The notes beneath the pieces are model-generated. The model had not been told where the DNA came from. It saw only the letters and a program-made list of their open reading frames with translations, and ran no database searches. The position numbers and the translations under genes were made by a program. From NCBI GenBank assembly GCA_964454295.1, contig CAYVTV010000098.1, positions 1 through 14,177 on the forward strand: a DNA stretch of 14,177 nt, in the 5' to 3' direction. The stretch's first letter is position 1, and each line of letters begins with the position of its first letter. The DNA comes from CAYVTV01 sp964454295 (lineage in GTDB: Bacteria > Bacteroidota > Bacteroidia > Bacteroidales > GCA-2748055). Positions 1 to 6,975 of this stretch are shown here, one piece after another.

Positions 1-20
1 TATTATCAACCAAGCCAGAC

Positions 21-45
21 CTGTCCGGCTTTTTCTGCCGGACAG
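21..45. repeat. Perfect 9-bp inverted repeat (hairpin)
   Basis: CTGTCCGGC (21-29) and GCCGGACAG (37-45) are perfect reverse complements around a 7-nt loop, TTTTTCT. A third, overlapping arm GCCAGAC (14-20) could pair 6 of 7 bases with GTCCGGC (23-29), so two hairpins compete. Neither strand has a T-run after the stem, so it is not a classical intrinsic terminator. It lies about 240 bp beyond the 3' end of the minus-strand GAF gene and could still end or protect that transcript, or one entering from the left. Its function is unknown. Confidence 0.5.
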
Positions 46-52
46 CGTCGAA

Positions 53-267
53 GAATTACTCAATTACTCAATTACTCAATTACTCAATTACTCAATTACT
101 CAATTACTCAATCACTCAATTACTCAATCACTCAATCACTCAATCACTCAATTACTCAATTACCCAAAAGCCAATTACTCGATTACTCGATTACTCGATT
201 ACTCGATTACTCGATTACTCAATCACCCAACCACTCATCCACCCAACCACTCATCCACCTAACCACT
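53..267. repeat. Degenerate 8-bp tandem repeat array, about 27 units
   Basis: The unit is CAATTACT. Units 61-164 are 13 copies of CAATTACT or CAATCACT (the last is CAATTACC). A 7-nt interruption CAAAAGC follows at 165-171, then one CAATTACT (172-179), five identical CGATTACT copies (180-219) and a decayed tail of CAACCACT and CATCCACC types (220-267). Variants are clustered, as expected from local duplication by slippage. Because 8 is not a multiple of 3, all three plus-strand frames read the same cyclic 8-residue peptide (QLLNYSIT). An open frame here is therefore no evidence of coding. The array ends about 15 bp from the stop codon of the GAF gene. Confidence 0.95.
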
Positions 268-281
268 CACCCCCTTCCTCC

Positions 282-1936
282 CTATTTTAAATCTAACAAT
301 GTCTTAAGCCTTTCAATTTCCTTATTGAGTTTTTCTTCACGTATAGCAGACTGTTCCTGAATAGCCTTTAATTCTTCCATATTTTGTCTCATTTCTTCTT
401 CCTGGGAAGTCATTTCTTCTGTTTGCTGCTTTGTATGTTCAAGTAACTTTTTCGTTTTCAGATTAATTTTCATTTTCGATATGGAAGTGGCGATATTTTC
501 ACCTACAGTTTCAATAAACCGGATACGATACGGCTGCAGTTCGCTAAATGAAGCGATTTCAACAGCTCCATGAACAGAATCATCGCTTAGTTTTAACGGG
601 ACAATCAGCAAGCTTACAGGTTTGGTTTCACCAAGTCCGGATTTTATACTGATATAGTTACCAGGAACATCGGTCATATATATGGTTTCATTTTCCTGAA
701 CACATCTGCCTGCAAGGCCTTCTCCGGTCATTAGTTCTTTTTTTAAATGTTTTTTACGGTCATAAGCGTAAACAGCCGTCATCTCAAGATATACCTTCTC
801 AGGATCTTCATTATTAAGGATATAAACAGCCCCAAGCTTACTGCCTGTGTATTCTACAATTTCCCTTATTAGCAGATAGGCAAGTTCTTCAATTTTATCC
901 GCACTGGACCTGAGAATATCATTTATCCTTGCTATGCCTTCTGCAACCCAGGTTCTCTCAAGTTCTTCCTTTTTCCTCTTTTCCTCAGCAGCCTGTGATA
1001 TCTTGAGATTCTCCTGCAAATTAACAAGTGCATTTCCAGCCATATCTTTGTCACTTACAGGTGTAAAACCTCCTGTAAAATCTTTTTCCGTAATTTTCAA
1101 CATTGCCTGTACCAGCTTATGAAGGTAATCATGCAGCTTGTTCAGGTTTTGGTATATCCTGCCAAACACAGCATTCGTGCTTACCGGCAGTGGTGGGGGA
1201 ATAATCCCTGACGACAGTGATGATATATCCTCCTGTATTATGCGGACGGATTTGCTGGTGTATAAATATAAATGTAACGAAATAACAAACAGGATAAGTA
1301 AAAGGAGTATACTGGAAAGAACAATACTCCGCCGAATTTTGTAGCTCTTAGTAGCGGAATTCGCTATCATGGATTCAACCCATGCTTTGCGTTTATCTGT
1401 TAAATAATCAAGATCCTGCTCAATTTCACTGAACAGGAACATGATATTGCTCTCATCCATCATCACGGTGAGTGTATCATCAGTATAGTGTTCCGACAAT
1501 TTAATTTCACCGGCTTTTTTTGCCAGATCCAGAAACTCATCATGTAGTCTTTCTCTTAGTAAGACAATGATTTCATTCAGCAGGCCGGTGTCTTCATGAT
1601 CCCATTCTCCCGATAATACTAATAATTCCCTGGTTAACGGGTAAAGGTAATTATCNNNNNNNNNNCGTAGATATTATTAAATTCCTCCTGAAAGATATGT
1701 TCATCATTAACAGGTGAGAAAATCCATAAATTAATCAGCTTCCTTACGTCGTGATATTTATCATACAATTTTGAAAGGGTATATATGGAAATCTGATAAT
1801 TATTGTTTAATTCAGCATTTGTGCGTTCAAGGTCCCTGATCCTGCTGTTAATGACAAGCATGCTCGTAATGAGAGCCAGGAAAACAATTGTTATTCCTGC
1901 AATAAATCCTGAAAACAGACCTGATTTTATCCTCAT
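282..1936 (-). CDS. Membrane-anchored GAF-domain signalling protein, interrupted by an assembly gap
   Basis: This is one gene of about 551 residues, split by 10 Ns. The 5' part (ATG at 1936) gives 90 residues ending EEFNNIY. Beyond the gap the reading frame resumes at 1655 with DNYLYPLTRELL and stays open to TAG at 282-284. Order: short cytoplasmic N-terminus, TM1 (about 9-29), an extracytoplasmic mostly helical sensor region (about 30-200), TM2 (about 204-225), a HAMP-like linker, a GAF domain (about 340-485, with GEGLAGRC, ETIYMTDVP and GAVEIASF), and a coiled coil (about 490-551) containing QEEEMRQNMEEL. This layout is a familiar Bacteroidetes family that probably senses an external cue and passes it on. 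No histidine kinase, GGDEF or methyl-accepting module is visible, so the output partner is unknown. It sits 41 bp after patB on the same strand and may be co-transcribed. The TTG at 1497-1499 is not the real start. Confidence 0.88.
1656..1665. other. Assembly gap (10 N)
   Basis: Ten Ns lie inside the GAF protein gene. With 10 Ns the two coding parts are out of frame: one leftover base plus 10 gives 11. The true missing length must leave remainder 2 when divided by 3 (8, 11 and so on) if the gene is intact. The 10 is therefore a placeholder or a wrong estimate. Confidence 0.97.
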
Positions 1937-1977
1937 GGTAAATTTTAAGAATCAGCTAATTTAAGAAATAAACATTT

Positions 1978-3153
1978 CTATTTGCGATTTTTTTTAATGG
2001 CGTTTTCGAGTTTAAGCATTGCTTCTTCCAGCTTCTTAAAGGGAACGGCAATATTCATCCGTTGAAATCCTTCTCCTCCGGGACCGAAAGCAGAGCCGTT
2101 ATTTAACCCTATACCCGCCTCCTGAACAAGAAATTTCTGAAGGCTGATGTTATCCATCTCCAGTTTACGGAAATCCATCCATACAAGATATGTTGCTTCG
2201 GGCACCACGACAGATATTTCAGGGATCCTGCGGTTAATAAAATCTAGCAGAAATTCCAGATTCTTCTCCAGGTATCTCAATAACTGATCGAGCCACTCCT
2301 CTCCTTTTGAATAGGCTGCTTCGAGAGCAATAAAACCGAAAATATTCCCCATTCCCATATGAAATTTGTCCATGGTATGTTCATACTTTTTCCTGTTATT
2401 ACTATCCGGGATAATAATAGCAGAGGTGGAAAGCCCTGCAAGATTAAAGGTTTTGCCTGGTGAGACACAGCATAATGAGATGGCTGCTGCATCCCCGTTG
2501 AGCTGTGCCAGTGGTATATGTTTATTTCCGTTTAAAACCAGGTCATGATGTATCTCATCCGAAACTATAAGAACATTATTTTCCCTGCAAATACTTACAA
2601 GTTGATTAAGTTCAGCTTCAGTCCATACCCTGCCGACAGGATTATGCGGATGACAGAAAATAAAAAGGACAGCATTGCGGGCTTTCTTTTCAAAATCGTT
2701 GAAGTCAATATAATATTTGTGTTGTTTCTCAATCAGCTGATTGTTAAGTATTTTTCTCCCATGAGCTTTTATAGCTGAAAAAAATGGAGCATATACAGGT
2801 GACTGTATAATTATTCCGTCTCCCGGTTTACTGAAGCACTGAACACATAAATTTATTGCCGGAACTATCCCGGGACTGAATGAAATCCAGTTATTGTCAA
2901 TATTCCATCCAAATCGTTTTTGCATCCATCCTGCAACAGCCTGGTTGAAATTACCCGAGCGGAATGTATATCCATAAACGGGATGCTTTGCCCTGCAGAT
3001 AAGAGAATCGGTTATAAAATCAGGTGTGGCAAAATCCATATCGGCAAGCCACATGGGCTGGACTTCCTCTGTGCCAAATACAGATTTTCGCTTGTCGTAC
3101 TTATAACAATCTGTATTCTCCCGTGGAATGATTTTATCGAAATTATATTGCAT
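1978..3153 (-). CDS. patB: PatB/MalY-family PLP-dependent C-S lyase (cystathionine beta-lyase type)
   Basis: This 391-residue protein is a fold-type I PLP enzyme of the aminotransferase class I/II superfamily, MalY/PatB branch. Members cleave the C-S bond of cystathionine or cysteine conjugates to give a thiol (homocysteine), pyruvate and ammonia in the cytoplasm. Visible landmarks are PMWLADMDF near residues 33-41, HPHNPVGRVW (168-177) with the PLP-contacting Asn171, SDEIHHDL (198-205) with Asp199, the Schiff-base lysine Lys234 in SPGKTFNLAGL, and the carboxylate-binding Arg365 in FQRMNIA. Length is normal for the family. The start at 3151-3153 gives the usual N-terminus (YNFDKIIPRENTDCYKYD). 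Its leader is A-rich without a good ribosome binding site close to the ATG. The exact substrate cannot be read from sequence, and many relatives are annotated only as aminotransferases. Confidence 0.92.
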   Translation of the reverse strand: MQYNFDKIIPRENTDCYKYDKRKSVFGTEEVQPMWLADMDFATPDFITDSLICRAKHPVYGYTFRSGNFNQAVAGWMQKRFGWNIDNNWISFSPGIVPAINLCVQCFSKPGDGIIIQSPVYAPFFSAIKAHGRKILNNQLIEKQHKYYIDFNDFEKKARNAVLFIFCHPHNPVGRVWTEAELNQLVSICRENNVLIVSDEIHHDLVLNGNKHIPLAQLNGDAAAISLCCVSPGKTFNLAGLSTSAIIIPDSNNRKKYEHTMDKFHMGMGNIFGFIALEAAYSKGEEWLDQLLRYLEKNLEFLLDFINRRIPEISVVVPEATYLVWMDFRKLEMDNISLQKFLVQEAGIGLNNGSAFGPGGEGFQRMNIAVPFKKLEEAMLKLENAIKKNRK

Positions 3154-3185
3154 TAAACTGAGTTTGTTTTTGTTAAATAAAAATC

Positions 3186-3288
3186 TCCTTCGTGTTCCTT
3201 TGTGTAATACTTTGTGTCCTTTGTGGTTAAATGCGTTATAAGGTTAACCACAAAGGACACGAAGGATATCACAAAGGTACACAAAGGA
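3186..3288. repeat. Long imperfect palindrome of CACAAAGG-type words
   Basis: The left arm 3186-3230 and right arm 3244-3288 are reverse complements at 39 of 45 positions, around a 13-nt centre (3231-3243). The 17 bp nearest the centre (ending GTGGTTAA, starting TTAACCAC) match perfectly. Each arm is also internally repetitive, made of words such as ACAAAGG, ACACGAAGG and ACACAAAGG. This resembles a dispersed palindromic repeat that I recall from many bacterial genomes, whose translation (TTKDTKD...KVHKG) often appears as spurious small proteins. It lies between the divergent patB and rsmA genes, so it would fall in the upstream region or 5' leader of one of them rather than act as a shared terminator. 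Confidence 0.9.
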
Positions 3289-3420
3289 AAAGAAGAGTAT
3301 CTTTTATTCATGCATAATCCAAAATTACATTTTTACTTTCTATATACAAACCCCAATGCTTTTTATTGTTATTTCCTTGTTATTCATTCCGTTTAATTTC
3401 CGTTCTTTGCGGTATAATTA

Positions 3421-4185
3421 ATGATTATGGTCAGACCCAAAAAGAGATTAGGCCAGCATTTTCTCACTGATCCCCATATTGCGGGTAAGATTACCGGCAG
3501 TCTCCGGGCTGAGGGTTTCAGGACAGTGATTGAAGTGGGTCCGGGGAAGGGAATTCTAACGGGATTTTTATTGAAAAACCAGAAAATTGATTTAATTCCT
3601 GTTGAAATAGATGGTGAAGCTTCTGAATACCTTCTTAACCATTACCCTGAATTAAAAGGGATTTTGATACAGGAAGATTTCCTGAAACTAAACCTGGCTT
3701 CTTTTGGAAATAAATTCGGGATTATCGGGAATTTACCTTATAATATCTCGAGTCAGATTTTTTTTACTATTCTGGAACATCATGATCGGGTGGAAGAAGT
3801 GGTGTGTATGGTGCAAAAGGAAGTTGCCGACCGGATATTTTCCCCCCCGGGTAATAAAACCTATGGTATTTTATCCGTACTTTTGCAAACCTGGTATGAT
3901 GTGGAGATATTATTTACGGTTAATCCCGGTTCTTTTTTCCCGAAACCTGAAGTAAGGTCTGCAGTGATCAGACTTACAAGGAATAAAAGAAAATTGCTGG
4001 GGTGTGGTGAAGAGGAATATAAAAAACTGATTAAAACCGCATTTAACCAGAGAAGGAAAATGTTGCGAAACTCCATTTCCGGTTTATCAGGAGGGAAAGG
4101 GAAAGACAGTTTAATTTTAAGTATGAGGCCTGAGCAATTGGGAGTTGAGGATTTTATCAACCTCGCCAATGATATTTTTCTGTAA
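3421..4185 (+). CDS. rsmA: 16S rRNA (adenine1518-N6/adenine1519-N6)-dimethyltransferase RsmA (KsgA)
   Basis: This enzyme uses S-adenosylmethionine to dimethylate two adjacent adenosines in the 3'-terminal hairpin of 16S rRNA, a late check on small-subunit assembly. It has 254 residues, normal for the family. Landmarks are LGQHFLTD (10-17), the SAM-binding loop EVGPGKG (38-44), acidic VEID (61-64), the catalytic motif NLPYNIS (104-110), FFPKPEVRSAV (172-182) and the C-terminal FNQRRKMLRNS (208-218). The reading frame has ATG codons at 3421 and 3427. The second gives MVRPKKRLGQHFL, closer to the usual N-terminus, so the start could be 6 nt downstream. mgtE follows after 27 bp on the same strand, a pairing I recall from other Bacteroidetes. 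Confidence 0.97.
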   Translation: MIMVRPKKRLGQHFLTDPHIAGKITGSLRAEGFRTVIEVGPGKGILTGFLLKNQKIDLIPVEIDGEASEYLLNHYPELKGILIQEDFLKLNLASFGNKFGIIGNLPYNISSQIFFTILEHHDRVEEVVCMVQKEVADRIFSPPGNKTYGILSVLLQTWYDVEILFTVNPGSFFPKPEVRSAVIRLTRNKRKLLGCGEEEYKKLIKTAFNQRRKMLRNSISGLSGGKGKDSLILSMRPEQLGVEDFINLANDIFL

Positions 4186-4212
4186 CGTAATTACATCAAA
4201 TAGGCATTTATC

Positions 4213-5571
4213 ATGAGATCTGAAATTACACGGGAATTTCTTGATCAGCTAAGGGCTGTTATTGAGGCCCAGGATGAATTTTCTGCAAAAAAGATCCTGG
4301 GTGATCTGCATCCTGCTGATATTGCTGAAATATGCAATGAACTGGAATGGAAGGAAGCGCATTTCCTCTATCTCCTTCTGGATGATGAAGTTGCTTCAGA
4401 TGTTCTTGCCGAACTTGAGGAGCCTGAGCGTAACAAACTCCTGAGTAACCTGCCTACTGAGGTTATTGCAAGCAAATTCATCCTAAACATGGACTCGGAT
4501 GATGCAGCTGATGTATTATCTGAACTGAATGAGGAGCGGAAAGAAGAAATTCTGCTCCACCTGAAGGATCTGGATCAGGCAGGTGATATCGTAGACCTCA
4601 TGAGCTATGATGAGGATACAGCCGGGGGGCTTATGGCCAAAGAGCTGATTAAGGTAAACGAGAACTGGACCGTTGAGAGAAGCCTGAGAGAAATGAGAAA
4701 ACAAGCCAGGGATGTTGATGAAGTATATTTTGTTTATGTTGTTAATGATGATAACGTCCTTAGAGGGATACTGTCATTGAAAAAACTACTTCTCGCCAGG
4801 ATAGGTTCCAGAATAAAAAACCTTATGGAAAGAGATATCATCAGTGTAAGAACTGATATTCATTCTGATGAGATCTCATCATTAATGCAGAAATATGACC
4901 TTGTTGTCCTGCCGGTTGTTGATTCACTCGGAAGGCTTGTGGGGCGGATAACCATTGACGACGTGCTGGATGTAATAACGGAAGAGGCAGATAAGGATTA
5001 TCAGATGGCCAGTGGTCTGACAGAGGATGTTGAAATTACTGATAATGCCTGGAAGTTAACCCGCGCCCGCCTTCCCTGGTTAATGATCGCTCTGTTTGGA
5101 GGGCTCGTGGTGAATATTATTATCAGTAATTTTGAGAATGAAATTAAGATCAATCCTCAAATGGCTTTTTTTATGCCGCTAATAGCAGCTATGGCCGGAA
5201 ATATGGGGATACAGTCTTCTGCCATTGTGGTGCAGGGTATAGCAAATAATACGCTTGGTTTTGAAGGGGTCTTTAAAAAACTGGGAAAAGAATTTCTTAT
5301 AGGATTGATGAATGGCATGGTTCTCTCCGCTGTACTGCTTGCATTCAGCGTTATTACTGCCCATACTTTATCTCTCACCATAACGGTGAGCCTTTCCTTA
5401 TTAATAGTAATCATTTTTGCAGCTGTATTTGGTACGTTAATACCTTTGATTTTGCACAGATTCAGGATTGATCCCGCTCTCGCAACCGGCCCCTTTATTA
5501 CCACCATGAACGATATTATTGGCCTGGTGATCTATTTTTCAATAGGCAGACTCTTATTTGATATTGTTTAG
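4213..5571 (+). CDS. mgtE: Magnesium transporter MgtE
   Basis: Mg2+-selective channel of the inner membrane, 452 residues, full length. It has the three expected parts. The cytoplasmic N domain (about 1-130) has helical repeats such as LHPADIAEI and DSDDAADVLSEL. The tandem CBS domains (about 135-260) include YDEDTAGGLM and VLPVVDSLGRLVGRITIDDVLDV. The membrane domain (about 285-452) has five predicted helices and the signature segments PLIAAMAGNMGIQSS (322-336) and DPALATGPFITTMND (420-434). Asp420 fits the pore Asp that binds Mg2+ in the Thermus protein. In this family the N and CBS domains bind Mg2+ and close the pore when the cytoplasmic concentration is high, so regulation is built into the protein. 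It is probably co-transcribed with rsmA. Its stop codon overlaps the stop of the convergent permease gene. Confidence 0.96.
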   Translation: MRSEITREFLDQLRAVIEAQDEFSAKKILGDLHPADIAEICNELEWKEAHFLYLLLDDEVASDVLAELEEPERNKLLSNLPTEVIASKFILNMDSDDAADVLSELNEERKEEILLHLKDLDQAGDIVDLMSYDEDTAGGLMAKELIKVNENWTVERSLREMRKQARDVDEVYFVYVVNDDNVLRGILSLKKLLLARIGSRIKNLMERDIISVRTDIHSDEISSLMQKYDLVVLPVVDSLGRLVGRITIDDVLDVITEEADKDYQMASGLTEDVEITDNAWKLTRARLPWLMIALFGGLVVNIIISNFENEIKINPQMAFFMPLIAAMAGNMGIQSSAIVVQGIANNTLGFEGVFKKLGKEFLIGLMNGMVLSAVLLAFSVITAHTLSLTITVSLSLLIVIIFAAVFGTLIPLILHRFRIDPALATGPFITTMNDIIGLVIYFSIGRLLFDIV

Positions 5572-6821
5572 AAGGAGGTATTTATAGCCTCAACCGGATT
5601 AAGCCTCGAAGCTGTCCATGCCGGGGCAAGCCCCGATATCAGGCCGATACACGTTGAGATCATTAATCCCAGGATTATGTTCCCCAGTCTCAGAGTTATG
5701 ATAAAATCGGTCTGGCTTATCGCCAGGGTTATAAGAAAAACCAGAAACAAACCCACTGCACCCCCTGCAATGGCGAGCATTACAGCCTCAAAAAGAAATT
5801 CATACAGAATAAAAAACTTCTTTGCCCCCAGGGCTTTCTGAATGCCAATCATATTAGTCCTTTCCTTGACTGAAACGAACATGATATTCGCTATACCAAA
5901 ACCTCCCACGATAAGTGAAAAAACTCCGATAAACCAACCTGCAATATTGAGAGTCCTGAATACATTATCCAGCTGTTTACTGATAAGACTTGCCTGGTTC
6001 AATGCAAAGTTATCATCCATGGTCGGTTTAAGTCTCCTGGTTATCCTCATGATCATACGGAGTTCATTTCTCAATTCATCTATCAGTACACCCGGAGCAG
6101 CTTTCACCCATATAGACGGATTCATGGATTCTCTTCTGATATCCAAATAATTCCGCAGATGATTTACCGGAACAATTACACTTTCGTCCATGGAATCACC
6201 AAAAGTACTTTTTCCTTCTTTCCTCAGAACCCCTATTACCCGGAATTTATTTCCCCTTATAAAAATTGTTTCTCCCAATGGATCAATGTTTCTGAAAAGA
6301 TTTTCAGCAACGGTGCTTCCTGTTACCACATAATTCCGACCGGCTTTAAGTTCAAAGTTTGTAAAATATCTTCCCCGGAACAGTTCAAACGAACGTAAAT
6401 ATTCAAAATTTTCAGATACCCCAATCAGGGTGGCATTATCATTACTGCTTTTTTTATACTTAACAGGGGCCCTTGTCATAGTTACAAAGCAAACATACTC
6501 CGCCTGCTGTGATTTTAATTTTACCTGTTCGTACTCGGAATAGCTCACCAGTGGCCGGCTTCTGTACTGCCACCATTTGAAATCCTTTCCGTCTTCTTCA
6601 ATCCACGGCCATTTTTCTATGTAAACGATATCACTGCCTAAGGAAGAAACACTCTCGCGTATATTATATTCAAGTGAATCTACAATGGTAAATACTGAAA
6701 TTATGGCGAAAATACCAATAGTAATACCGAGTAAAGAAAGTATGGTTCTCAGCCTGTTAACAATTACCGACTGGAGAGCAAATGAAAAACTTTCCAAAAT
6801 CAACCTGAGGTATTTGATCAT
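5568..6821 (-). CDS. MacB/FtsX-family ABC transporter permease
   Basis: This 417-residue inner-membrane permease has the MacB arrangement. One N-terminal helix (about 24-48, after the cytoplasmic SVIVNRLRTILSLLGITIG) is followed by a large periplasmic MacB_PCD domain (about 50-285). Three more helices form the FtsX domain (about 293-317, 343-366, 380-403). FtsX-type signatures are GGFGIANIMFVSVKERT (306-322), IGIQKALGAKK (326-336) and the terminal SGLAPAWTASRLNPVEAI. Such permeases pair with a LolD/MacB-like ATPase and often a membrane-fusion protein in tripartite efflux or export pumps, or act as mechanotransmitters. No ATPase or fusion protein gene is in this window, so the substrate is unknown. 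The periplasmic motif WPWIEEDGKDFKWW is one I recall from Bacteroidetes homologues. It diverges from purH and its 3' end overlaps mgtE by 4 bp. Confidence 0.92.
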   Translation of the reverse strand: MIKYLRLILESFSFALQSVIVNRLRTILSLLGITIGIFAIISVFTIVDSLEYNIRESVSSLGSDIVYIEKWPWIEEDGKDFKWWQYRSRPLVSYSEYEQVKLKSQQAEYVCFVTMTRAPVKYKKSSNDNATLIGVSENFEYLRSFELFRGRYFTNFELKAGRNYVVTGSTVAENLFRNIDPLGETIFIRGNKFRVIGVLRKEGKSTFGDSMDESVIVPVNHLRNYLDIRRESMNPSIWVKAAPGVLIDELRNELRMIMRITRRLKPTMDDNFALNQASLISKQLDNVFRTLNIAGWFIGVFSLIVGGFGIANIMFVSVKERTNMIGIQKALGAKKFFILYEFLFEAVMLAIAGGAVGLFLVFLITLAISQTDFIITLRLGNIILGLMISTCIGLISGLAPAWTASRLNPVEAINTSF

Positions 6822-6931
6822 TTTTTAAGAATATTTATTTTCTTTATAACTTTTACCGGAAACTTTTTCTTTAGTACAGATTTTATTGCTAATATCGGGT
6901 TTCCATACAAAACATAAATCTAAACATTTTT

Positions 6932-6964
6932 ATTGTATAACTAATAATTCTTGTTCTATTTTTA
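6932..6964 (+). promoter_or_regulatory. Candidate Bacteroidetes-type promoter for purH
   Basis: ATTG at 6932-6935 resembles the -33 element (TTTG), and TATTTTTA at 6957-6964 resembles the -7 element (TAnnTTTG, last base differs). The gap of 21 nt is plausible for this phylum's sigma factor, and the element lies just upstream of the purH ATG at 6976. The region is very A/T-rich, so chance matches are likely. Confidence 0.25.
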
Positions 6965-6975
6965 AAATCCAGTAA

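Noticed and set aside
53..267. CRISPR array
   Set aside because: The repeats are 8 bp and directly adjacent, with no spacers of constant size and no cas genes nearby.
1..360. Open plus-strand frame through the octamer array (QLLNYSIT repeats)
   Set aside because: An 8-bp unit without stops is open in all three frames. No in-frame ATG precedes it in the window, and it runs antisense into the GAF gene.
1497..1499. TTG as start of a separate 405-residue protein
   Set aside because: The same frame is open upstream to the N gap and continues a protein family whose members have a second N-terminal membrane helix.
3214..3396. Small plus-strand reading frame with TTKDTKDITKVHKG
   Set aside because: It is a translation of the CACAAAGG palindrome's right arm followed by A/T-rich spacer. 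Such peptides are a known by-product of this repeat and there is no other coding evidence.
3413..3418. TATAAT as -10 box for rsmA
   Set aside because: It lies 2 bases before the ATG, leaving no normal leader. Bacteroidetes promoters use a different -7 element, and such A/T words are common in this spacer.
3861..4169. Minus-strand frame of 102 codons inside rsmA
   Set aside because: It is fully antisense to conserved RsmA motifs and its own translation resembles no family I recognise.
5157..5507. Minus-strand frame of 116 codons inside mgtE
   Set aside because: It lies antisense to the conserved MgtE membrane domain and is a shadow of its codon pattern.
5571..5580. GAAGGAGGTA as a ribosome binding site
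   Set aside because: No plus-strand gene starts downstream. It is part of the 3' coding end of the minus-strand permease.
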